Part shown: positions 47,542-54,917 of the stretch, in pieces
Layout of the letters: each line of letters opens with the position of its first letter
Numbering within the stretch: the stretch's first letter is position 1
Assembly (NCBI RefSeq): GCF_000235605.1
Contig: NC_016584.1
Coordinates: 608,001 to 672,000, forward strand
Direction of reading: 5' to 3'
DNA from: Desulfosporosinus orientis DSM 765
Lineage (GTDB): Bacteria; Bacillota; Desulfitobacteriia; Desulfitobacteriales; Desulfitobacteriaceae
Length of the DNA: 64,000 nucleotides
The notes under the pieces: generated by a model
What the model was told of the DNA's origin: nothing
Database searches by the model: none
What the model saw: only the letters and a program-made list of their open reading frames with translations
Position numbers and translations under genes: made by a program

Positions 47542-48694
47542 AACTATGGCCGGGCAAGAATTTAAGGGGGATATTCTTATTGATGGAGCTAAAATAGCCG
47601 CTTTGGGTGAGAGTTTAGCAGGAGATGTGCCGGAGGATACTGAGATTATTGATGCAGAGGGATGTCTCGTTCTGCCGGGGATGATAGACGCTCATTGTCA
47701 TGTAGGTATTGGGGAAGAGATTTACCGCTGGGAAGGGGAAGACTTCAATGAAATGACCGACCCGGTTACCCCGGACATGCGGGCAATTGATGGGATTAAC
47801 CCGGAAGATGAAGGCTTCCGGGATGCCCGGTTAGGTGGAGTAACAGCAGTATTTACTGTTCCAGGCAGTGCCAATGTGGTTGGCGGAACGGGTGTTGCCA
47901 TGAAGACGGCTGGGAATATCGTTGATCAAATGGTTGTGCGGGACCCTGCAGGCTTGAAGGTCGCTTTTGGAGAAAATCCCAAAATGGTCTATGGTGAACA
48001 AAAGAAAATGCCTATGACTCGGATGGGGACGGCAGCTCTTCTGCGCCAGACCTTAGTGGATGCTCAGACCTATAAAGATAAATTAGAACAAGGTAAAACC
48101 GATTCGGATAAACTTCCTGAACGGGATTTGGGGTTAGAGGTCCTGGTGAAGGTCATCAACCGTGAAATTCCGTTGAGAGCCCATGCCCATCGTGCCGATG
48201 ACATCATGACGGCTATTCGCATTGCCAGAGAATTTGAGGTTGACCTAGTTATTGAGCATTGCACTGAAGGACATAAGATTGCAGAGGAACTGGCAAAACA
48301 GGGTTATCCAGCAGTGGTAGGTCCATTATTGACCAATCGTGCTAAAGTTGAACTTAAGGATAAGTCCTTCAAGACACCGGGGATTTTAGCAGAAGCTGGG
48401 GTCAAAGTTGCCATTATGACGGATCATTCCGTCACCCCAATTGAACAGCTGCCTCTTTGTGCCGCCTTGGCATGGAAAGCAGGCATGGATAAGGAGGATG
48501 CCTTACGGGCGGTTACTATTCATCCTGCAGAAATATTAGGTGTCGCGGACAGGCTGGGATCATTAGAGGTTGGGAAAGATGCGGATATTGTTATTTGGTC
48601 AGATCATCCCTTTACGATTACGGCTGAACCCTTATACGTGATAATTAATGGAAAGCTTGTAAAACCTGAAGCCAAGGAAGAAACAGTAAATTAA
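47492..48694 (+). CDS. Amidohydrolase family protein
   Basis: The 400-residue metal-dependent hydrolase has the metal motif GMIDAHCHVGIG, RAHAHRADDI, VIEHCTEGHK and MTDHSV, and the family end GKDADIVIWSDHPF. It resembles the imidazolonepropionase-like/enamidase subgroup rather than dihydroorotase. GTG 47492 has ggaggag at 5 bases. Start overlap with the transporter gene indicates translational coupling. The substrate is unknown. Confidence 0.88.
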   Translation: MNKGMKKKLCIKNGLIKTMAGQEFKGDILIDGAKIAALGESLAGDVPEDTEIIDAEGCLVLPGMIDAHCHVGIGEEIYRWEGEDFNEMTDPVTPDMRAIDGINPEDEGFRDARLGGVTAVFTVPGSANVVGGTGVAMKTAGNIVDQMVVRDPAGLKVAFGENPKMVYGEQKKMPMTRMGTAALLRQTLVDAQTYKDKLEQGKTDSDKLPERDLGLEVLVKVINREIPLRAHAHRADDIMTAIRIAREFEVDLVIEHCTEGHKIAEELAKQGYPAVVGPLLTNRAKVELKDKSFKTPGILAEAGVKVAIMTDHSVTPIEQLPLCAALAWKAGMDKEDALRAVTIHPAEILGVADRLGSLEVGKDADIVIWSDHPFTITAEPLYVIINGKLVKPEAKEETVN

Positions 48695-48765
48695 TGATCA
48701 TTAAGTTTGAAGGATAAATGTCTTTGGATACAATAATATTGTTGTTGTATCAGGAGGAATCATTA

Positions 48766-49248
48766 GTGGATTATAAAGTGACGAGTAATTCTGTTGAGTA
48801 TACTCATGAAATAGGAAAGCAATTAGGCCGGTGTTTGCAGGGCGGAGATGTTATAGCTCTGATTGGAGATTTAGGGGCCGGAAAAACAGCCTTTGCTCAG
48901 GGAGTAGGAGAGGGCTTAGGTGTGGCAAGTCCGATGGCCAGCCCAACTTTTACTCTGATCCATGAATATAAGGGGCAAAGGGATGGAACTGAGATCCGGC
49001 TGATCCATATGGATCTTTACCGATTGAGGCACCCGGAAGAGGCTGAAGTTATTGGGATTGCCGATACTTTTACAGAGGATGCTGTCTGTATTATTGAATG
49101 GCCGGAAATTGCCGAAGATTACTTGCCGGATGACCGGTTAACGGTAGGGATTCTTGGCAGCGGAGAAATGACCCGGGAAATTGTTTTTCAGTCGAAGGAT
49201 TCCGGCTGGGAGAAACGGCTCGATTTTCTTTCCGGTGAAGCAGAGTAA
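48766..49248 (+). CDS. tsaE: TsaE, tRNA t6A modification ATPase
   Basis: The 160-residue P-loop ATPase is needed for threonylcarbamoyl-adenosine formation at position 37 of ANN-decoding tRNAs. Walker A is GDLGAGKTAFAQG, with the switch block ASPTFTLIHEY and IEWPEIAEDYLP. GTG 48766 has aggagg at 9 bases. It starts the tsaE-tsaB-rimI-tsaD operon. Confidence 0.95.
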   Translation: MDYKVTSNSVEYTHEIGKQLGRCLQGGDVIALIGDLGAGKTAFAQGVGEGLGVASPMASPTFTLIHEYKGQRDGTEIRLIHMDLYRLRHPEEAEVIGIADTFTEDAVCIIEWPEIAEDYLPDDRLTVGILGSGEMTREIVFQSKDSGWEKRLDFLSGEAE

Positions 49249-49260
49249 GAGGAGGACCCA

Positions 49261-49983
49261 ATGAAGTACTTAACCATCGACACAACCACAAAAGTGACAA
49301 CTGTAGCCTTGGCTGAAGAAGAGAGGTTAGTTGGTGAGGGGTTTTTACATACTACCAAGACTCATTCCGAGCGAATTATTCCAATGATTGAACAGCTGCT
49401 CTCAGCAGCGGCATGGACACTTCAGGATTTAGACATGATCGGAGTAGTTCGCGGGCCGGGGTCCTTTACTGGGATACGGATTGGGATTGCCACAGCACAA
49501 GGTTTGTCACAAGTACTGAATCTTCCCCTCATAGCGGTTCTGTCTTTAGACGCTTTGGCCTGGGCGGGCAAGGAAAGGGCGGAAGATATCGTTCCTATCT
49601 TGGATGCGCGCAAAAACGAGTGGTATACAGCACGCTATCGCTGGCTGAAAGGGGAAGAGGCGGAGTGTATAACTCCGCCTCAAGCCATGCCCATTGACAA
49701 ATGCTTAGACTACTTGAAGGAATTAGACCGGCAAATTTGCCTGGTGGGAGATGCTGTGGAAAAGGCTCAAAATAGAATAGCGGAAGCTTTAGGCAACCAA
49801 GCTGTTATTTTACCTGATTATGTTGGCTTGCCCCGGGGGGCTTATACTGCGAAAGCAGTCTGGCAGAAGTGGAAAAAAACCGGTGCAGGAGAGCAGGTGG
49901 AACCCTATTACATCCGTCTTTCTGAGGCAGAAGTGAATTGGGCTAAAAAGGAAGAAGCAAAAAGGGGCAAGAGCCATGAATGA
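49261..49983 (+). CDS. tsaB: TsaB, t6A modification subunit
   Basis: The 240-residue ASKHA-fold partner of TsaD and TsaE has the start MKYLTIDTTTKVTTVAL, HSERIIPMIEQLL and GPGSFTGIRIGIATAQGL. It is inactive alone and scaffolds the complex. aggagg precedes ATG 49261; the stop overlaps rimI by 8 bases. Confidence 0.95.
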   Translation: MKYLTIDTTTKVTTVALAEEERLVGEGFLHTTKTHSERIIPMIEQLLSAAAWTLQDLDMIGVVRGPGSFTGIRIGIATAQGLSQVLNLPLIAVLSLDALAWAGKERAEDIVPILDARKNEWYTARYRWLKGEEAECITPPQAMPIDKCLDYLKELDRQICLVGDAVEKAQNRIAEALGNQAVILPDYVGLPRGAYTAKAVWQKWKKTGAGEQVEPYYIRLSEAEVNWAKKEEAKRGKSHE

Positions 49984-50443
49984 AGGAAAGGTACGTCCTA
50001 TGCGTATGGACGATCTTGAGGCAATCATGGAAATTGAAGTCTCTTCATTCTCGACTCCTTGGTCTTTGCAGGCCTTTAAAGCGGAGCTTAAAGATAATGA
50101 ATACGCACGGTATACTGTATTGGAGGTAGAGGGTAAAGTCGTCGGGTATATGGGGCTGTGGTTTATATTGGATGAGGGACATATCACAAATGTAGCAATT
50201 GCTCCTAACTTTAGGGGGAAGCATTGGGGAGAGTTTCTAATGCGTTCTGTGATGGTGAAAATGATTGAGGAAGGCATGGAACGGATGACTCTTGAAGTTC
50301 GGGCATCAAATAGTCCGGCTCAGTCTTTATATAGTCGCTTAGGATTTAAAACCGCAGGAATTCGCAAGGGATACTATGCTGATACAGGAGAAGATGCTCT
50401 GATAATGTGGGTAGATTTGGGAATGGAGGTGAACAGGGCATGA
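49976..50443 (+). CDS. rimI: RimI-like ribosomal protein S18 alanine N-acetyltransferase
   Basis: The 155-residue GNAT protein has the acetyl-CoA motif ITNVAIAPNFRGKHWGEFLM and the RimI end LYSRLGFKTAGIRKGYY. It overlaps tsaB and tsaD, the usual order in Firmicutes. The Q/RxxGxG acetyl-CoA loop reads RGKHWG rather than the commoner RGxGxG, a mild deviation. Confidence 0.92.
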   Translation: MNEGKVRPMRMDDLEAIMEIEVSSFSTPWSLQAFKAELKDNEYARYTVLEVEGKVVGYMGLWFILDEGHITNVAIAPNFRGKHWGEFLMRSVMVKMIEEGMERMTLEVRASNSPAQSLYSRLGFKTAGIRKGYYADTGEDALIMWVDLGMEVNRA

Positions 50444-51468
50444 CAGTTAGAACGGATAAAGAGATCATTATTTTAGGTATAGAAACGAGCTGTGATGAGA
50501 CTTCAGCGGCTGTTCTGATTAATGGAAGGGATTTAAGAAGTCATGTTATTTCCTCACAAATAATAACTCATCAAAAATATGGCGGGGTTGTGCCCGAAAT
50601 CGCCTCACGAGAACACAGTTTGCATTTTCAGCCTGTAGTTCAACAAGCTTTAGATGAGGCCCAAATGAGTTTTAGTGATTTGTCTGCTATTGCCGTAACC
50701 TATGGTCCTGGGCTTGTCGGTTCCTTATTGGTTGGAGTCTCCGGTGCAAAAGCCATGGCCTATGCAGCCGGTATACCTTTGATTGGGATAAATCACTTGG
50801 AGGCTCACATTTATGCCAATTTTTTGGAACACCATGATTTAGAATTTCCCCTTCTGGCCTTGTTGGTTTCAGGAGGACATACTCATTTAATTTTACTTGA
50901 AGACCATGGGCAATACAAAGTATTGGGTCTTACCCGGGATGATGCAGCCGGAGAGGCTTTGGATAAAGTAGCCAGAACATTGGGATTAGGTTACCCGGGC
51001 GGCCCTCAGATTCAAAGAATCGCATTAAAGGGGGATCCTCACTCTTTTCAATTCCCACGGGCTATGTTAGAGCCGGATAGTTTAGATTTTAGTTTCAGCG
51101 GTATGAAATCTGCAGTATTGAATACCCTGAACACAGCAAAGATGCGAGGGGAGGAACTGAGTGTTCCCGATGTTGCTGCTTCTTTTCAGCAAGCTGTAAT
51201 TGATGTCTTAGTTCGCAAGGCTTTAATGGGCATCCGGTTGACTAAGGTTAAAACATTACTTCTTGCCGGCGGAGTGGCTGCTAATGCTTTACTCCGTGAA
51301 ACTTTAAATCAGACCTTATCAGAACGCGGAATCCGATTAGTCTACCCATCCCCTATCTATTGCACGGACAATGGGGCGATGATAGCAACAGCCGGTTACT
51401 ATCATTATTTGAGAGAGGATTACGCGCCTTGGACTCTTAATGCTGTTCCTGGACTGAGTTTAAGGTAA
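50440..51468 (+). CDS. tsaD: TsaD, tRNA threonylcarbamoyladenosine transferase
   Basis: The 342-residue catalytic subunit of t6A synthesis has ILGIETSCDETSAAVL, the metal HxxxH motif in GINHLEAHIY, LVSGGHTHL and LAGGVAANALLR. ATG 50440 has ggagg at 10 bases, overlapping the stop of rimI; the upstream in-frame ATG at 50407 lies within rimI. Length is normal. Confidence 0.96.
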   Translation: MTVRTDKEIIILGIETSCDETSAAVLINGRDLRSHVISSQIITHQKYGGVVPEIASREHSLHFQPVVQQALDEAQMSFSDLSAIAVTYGPGLVGSLLVGVSGAKAMAYAAGIPLIGINHLEAHIYANFLEHHDLEFPLLALLVSGGHTHLILLEDHGQYKVLGLTRDDAAGEALDKVARTLGLGYPGGPQIQRIALKGDPHSFQFPRAMLEPDSLDFSFSGMKSAVLNTLNTAKMRGEELSVPDVAASFQQAVIDVLVRKALMGIRLTKVKTLLLAGGVAANALLRETLNQTLSERGIRLVYPSPIYCTDNGAMIATAGYYHYLREDYAPWTLNAVPGLSLR

Positions 51469-51495
51469 AAAGATAAGTAGAATTAGATAGAATCG

Positions 51496-51546
51496 ATTAA
51501 GGAGTGTAACTTCAGCAAAGGGGGCGCTGTTGTTGCACTCCTTAAT
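51496..51546 (+). terminator. Long hairpin after tsaD
   Basis: Fifteen-pair stem attaaggagtgtaac / gttgcactccttaat (one G-U pair), with a further cagc / gctg in the loop. No T run follows, so it could be a processing or stability element instead of a terminator. Confidence 0.55.
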
Positions 51547-51614
51547 GCTTAAGGGGCTTAATGATTGATAGCAAACGTTGACAAAAAGGGTTCTTATAAG
51601 GGAAGCATATGTTC

Positions 51615-51788
51615 TGTGGATAAGGTAGACCTGTGGACAATGTGGATAAGTCTGTAGATAAGTTATTGGAGCGGTTTTTGAGTTTTCCACACATTGTGAT
51701 TAGTTGGGATAGCATTATCCACAATCCTTGTGGATAATGTGGATAACCCGGAAACAAGGCTTAGTACAGAGATTTAATAAGTGGATAA
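51615..51788. other. Cluster of DnaA boxes
   Basis: Five perfect boxes (TGTGGATAA or its complement) lie at 51615, 51641, 51715 (reverse), 51729 and 51738. One-mismatch boxes lie at 51632, 51653, 51683 (reverse) and 51780. The boxes at 51729 and 51738 are exactly adjacent and are followed by a short GC patch (cccgg), then AT-rich DNA to 51940. No dnaA, dnaN or gyrase gene is nearby, so a DnaA-titration or regulatory cluster is likelier than the main origin, but a replication role cannot be excluded. The rest of 51469-51956 holds no gene. Confidence 0.75.
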
Positions 51789-51956
51789 CTTTGTGTGTTA
51801 ACATACCGAATGAATCTATATTTAGAATAAATTTAAGGTTATAAATACCGGATATGAAGGGTATTAACAAAATATTTAATTAATATTGGAAGGATTTTGA
51901 CTTTATTTATCGAATAATTTAAAATGCACGAAATTTTAACGAAAGGGAGCTTTCTC

Positions 51957-52550
51957 ATGAATGAGGTTAATAAAAAATTGAAAGCCGAAGTTCGTAAATC
52001 GTGTTTAAATCAGAGAGCCGCTTTGGGAGAACAAGAAAGAAAGAGCAAAAGTTTAATTATTCAGCAAAGATTGTGGGACTCACTTGACTTTCAAAAGGCT
52101 CAGACCGTGATGTTATTTCTTAACTTCCGGGATGAAGTAGAAACCACGGCCACAGCAGAGGCTGTGCTGGCGAGTAAGAAACGATTGATATTACCTCGTT
52201 GTGCACCTAAGGGTGTTATTCTTCCTCTTGAAGTTAGTAATCTAGCATTAGATCTTGAGCTTGGGGCTTGGGGAATTCGTGAACCCAAGTTAACAAATGT
52301 AGAGGTAAATCCTTTAGAGATTGATTTGGTTGTTGTACCTGGGGCCGGTTTTGATTTGCAGGGAAATCGTTTAGGGTATGGAGGAGGCTATTATGATCGC
52401 TTTTTTGAGCGGTTGAAAAATTCAGTCCCAAAGGTTGCTCTTAGTTTCGAATCCCAAATCATTGGACAAGTGCCGGTTGATGAGCACGACGCAAAAATGA
52501 CTAAATTGATCACAGAAAAAATGGTTTACGTTTTTAGCAGAAAAGGATAG
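51957..52550 (+). CDS. 5-formyltetrahydrofolate cyclo-ligase
   Basis: The 197-residue enzyme converts 5-formyl-THF to 5,10-methenyl-THF with ATP. Family blocks seen are MLFLNFRDEVET, DLVVVPGAGFDLQGNRLGYG and GGGYYDRFF. ATG 51957 has aaagggag at 7 bases; the ATG at 51924 has none. It lies directly ahead of the formate dehydrogenase operon, fitting a C1-metabolism context. Confidence 0.94.
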   Translation: MNEVNKKLKAEVRKSCLNQRAALGEQERKSKSLIIQQRLWDSLDFQKAQTVMLFLNFRDEVETTATAEAVLASKKRLILPRCAPKGVILPLEVSNLALDLELGAWGIREPKLTNVEVNPLEIDLVVVPGAGFDLQGNRLGYGGGYYDRFFERLKNSVPKVALSFESQIIGQVPVDEHDAKMTKLITEKMVYVFSRKG

Positions 52551-52573
52551 GAATTCAATAGGGGGGATTTTTT

Positions 52574-53056
52574 TTGTGCACTGCGTGTGAAGAGTTAGTG
52601 GATCCTAAAGAAGTTCAATTGCAAGAAGTTATCGAGAAGTATAAAAATCAGAACGGGCCTTTGATCCCAATTTTACAAGGAGCTCAAGAAATTTATGGGT
52701 ACTTGCCTGCCCATGTCCTTAAACTGATCAGTAAAGCCATTCGTATTCCGTTGGCGAGAATTTATGGTGTGGTAACGTTTTATGCTCAGTTTCGCTTGAC
52801 ACCTATGGGACGTAACTTAATCAATATCTGTTTGGGGACGGCTTGTCACGTTCGTGGAGGTGCCAAGATCGTTGAAGCTCTTGAAAAAGAGTTGAAAATC
52901 AAAGACGGAGCTACTACAGAAGACGGACGCTTTACCTTGGAAGTTGTAGCCTGTATAGGAGCATGTGGGTTGGCACCGGTTATATCCATCAATAATGAGG
53001 TTCATGGACGGTTAGTACCGGAGAGTATTCCCGGGATATTGGCTAAATACGAGTAG
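52574..53056 (+). CDS. nuoE: NuoE-like [2Fe-2S] subunit of formate dehydrogenase complex
   Basis: This 160-residue thioredoxin-fold ferredoxin has ligands CLGTACHVRG and CIGACGLAP. It shuttles electrons in NAD(H)-linked complexes such as bifurcating hydrogenases and formate dehydrogenases. TTG 52574 follows a G-rich site (ggggggatt). The N-terminus has two extra cysteines (CTAC). Order NuoE-NuoF-FdhA in one operon indicates a soluble NAD-linked formate dehydrogenase. Confidence 0.93.
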   Translation: MCTACEELVDPKEVQLQEVIEKYKNQNGPLIPILQGAQEIYGYLPAHVLKLISKAIRIPLARIYGVVTFYAQFRLTPMGRNLINICLGTACHVRGGAKIVEALEKELKIKDGATTEDGRFTLEVVACIGACGLAPVISINNEVHGRLVPESIPGILAKYE

Positions 53057-53068
53057 GGGGATAAAGGG

Positions 53069-54865
53069 ATGGCTGAGAACCAACGTATTCTAGTTTGTGC
53101 AGGTACGGGATGTGCCTCCTCAGGAGCACTTCCCATCATTGATGTCTTGAATGAAGAAATCAAGAAACAAGGTCTCGCAGATACCATAAAGATTGTCGGC
53201 ACCGGATGTCAGGGATTCTGCGAAAAAGGGCCTACGCTTGTTATTGAACCCCAGCATATTTTATATACCCGAGTCACTAAAGAAGATGTTGCTGAAATTG
53301 TAACTTCAGAGCTTATCAAAGGGGAGCGAGTGGAACGTCTGCTTCCTGTTGATCAGGAAACCCAAAAACCCATTGATTCTATGTCAGATGTTAAATTTTT
53401 TGCAAAGCAGCATCGCATTGTCCTGCATAATTGCGGGGTTATCGATCCTCAAAAGATTGATGATTATACTGCTCGTGAAGGTTATAAGGCGATTGAAAAA
53501 GCACTTAAAGAAATGTCGCCTGAGGAGGTTATGGAAGAGGTCAAGAAATCCGGACTGCGCGGCCGCGGAGGAGCCGGATTCCCCACAGGTGTTAAGTGGG
53601 GCTTCTGCCGCCAAACTCCCAGTGATAAAAAGTATATTATTTGTAACGCAGACGAAGGAGACCCGGGTGCATTCATGGACCGCAGCGTCTTGGAGGGAGA
53701 CCCACATTCCGTTATTGAGGGTATGTTAATCGGGGCTTATGCCATCGGGGCAGATGAAGGCTATGTGTACTGTCGCGCCGAGTATCCTCTGGCTATTAAG
53801 CATTTGGGAATTGCCATTAAGCAGGCAGAAGAAGCTGGCTATTTGGGAGAAAATATTCTTGGCACAGGTTTCAATTTCCGTCTGAATGTCTTTGCCGGAG
53901 CGGGAGCGTTTGTTTGCGGAGAAGAAACAGCCTTGATGGCATCCATTGAGGGTAAACGGGGGATGCCCAGAGTTCGTCCGCCTTTCCCGGCAGTCAGCGG
54001 TTTATGGGGAAAACCGACCAATATCAATAACGTTGAGACTTGGTCAAATATCCCACATATTTTACGCAACGGTGCAGAGTGGTACGCTCAATTTGGAACA
54101 GAAAAAAGTAAAGGAACTAAGATCTTTGCTTTAACCGGTAAAGTAAATAATACAGGACTGGTTGAAGTTCCCATGGGGACAACCCTTAGAGAGATCATCT
54201 TTGACATTGGTGGCGGAATCCAAGGCGGCAAGAAGTTCAAAGCAGTTCAAATTGGTGGCCCTTCCGGAGGATGCTTGCCAGAGGACATGCTCGATCTTGC
54301 AGTGGATTATGACACTTTGACTCAAGCTGGGGCAATGGTTGGTTCCGGCGGACTGGTTATCATGGATGAAACTACTTGTATGGTGGATATTGCCCGTTAT
54401 TTCCTGAACTTCTCCAAGAAAGAATCTTGCGGGAAATGTACACCCTGTCGAGAGGGAACCACCCGGATGTACGAGATCCTTGACAGGATTACCAAGGGAG
54501 AAGGTAAAGAGGAAGATCTTGATACCTTAGAGAATCTGGCTAATACCATCAAAGAGACCTCCCTCTGCGGTTTAGGTCAGTTTGCGCCAAGTCCGATTCT
54601 GGCCACTCTGAAGTATTTTAGGCATGAGTATGAGGCACACATTCATGACCACAAATGTCCTGCGCACAATTGTACAGCTTTGTTAAGCTACACCATTGAT
54701 ACTGAGAAGTGCAAAATGTGCAGCCTTTGTGCTAAAAACTGTCCTGTTAATTGTATTTCAGGGGATAAGAAGACAAATACTCCTTATGTTATCGATGAAG
54801 AAAAGTGTATCAAGTGCGGAACCTGTATGGAAAAATGTAAATTTGGTGCAATTAGCAGAGCATAA
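53069..54865 (+). CDS. nuoF: NuoF-like NADH-binding flavoprotein subunit
   Basis: The 598-residue flavoprotein has an N-terminal [2Fe-2S] thioredoxin-like extension (CAGTGCASSGA ... GCQGFCEKGP), the FMN/NADH domain (GLRGRGGAGFPTGVKW), SLBB, the [4Fe-4S] site CGKCTPCREGT, and a C-terminal pair of [4Fe-4S] motifs (CKMCSLCAKNCP, CIKCGTCMEKC). The extra clusters are typical of HydB/HymB-type bifurcating complexes that use both NADH and ferredoxin. The latter coupling is inferred. Confidence 0.95.
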   Translation: MAENQRILVCAGTGCASSGALPIIDVLNEEIKKQGLADTIKIVGTGCQGFCEKGPTLVIEPQHILYTRVTKEDVAEIVTSELIKGERVERLLPVDQETQKPIDSMSDVKFFAKQHRIVLHNCGVIDPQKIDDYTAREGYKAIEKALKEMSPEEVMEEVKKSGLRGRGGAGFPTGVKWGFCRQTPSDKKYIICNADEGDPGAFMDRSVLEGDPHSVIEGMLIGAYAIGADEGYVYCRAEYPLAIKHLGIAIKQAEEAGYLGENILGTGFNFRLNVFAGAGAFVCGEETALMASIEGKRGMPRVRPPFPAVSGLWGKPTNINNVETWSNIPHILRNGAEWYAQFGTEKSKGTKIFALTGKVNNTGLVEVPMGTTLREIIFDIGGGIQGGKKFKAVQIGGPSGGCLPEDMLDLAVDYDTLTQAGAMVGSGGLVIMDETTCMVDIARYFLNFSKKESCGKCTPCREGTTRMYEILDRITKGEGKEEDLDTLENLANTIKETSLCGLGQFAPSPILATLKYFRHEYEAHIHDHKCPAHNCTALLSYTIDTEKCKMCSLCAKNCPVNCISGDKKTNTPYVIDEEKCIKCGTCMEKCKFGAISRA

Positions 54866-54917
54866 GTGCAATAAGACAAGTTTTCTATGAATGGACAAAC
54901 TGAGAGGAGTGAACATT

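Noticed and set aside
51460-51757. Minus-strand ORFs across the DnaA-box cluster
   Set aside because: They encode the box repeats themselves, lack ribosome sites and resemble no family.
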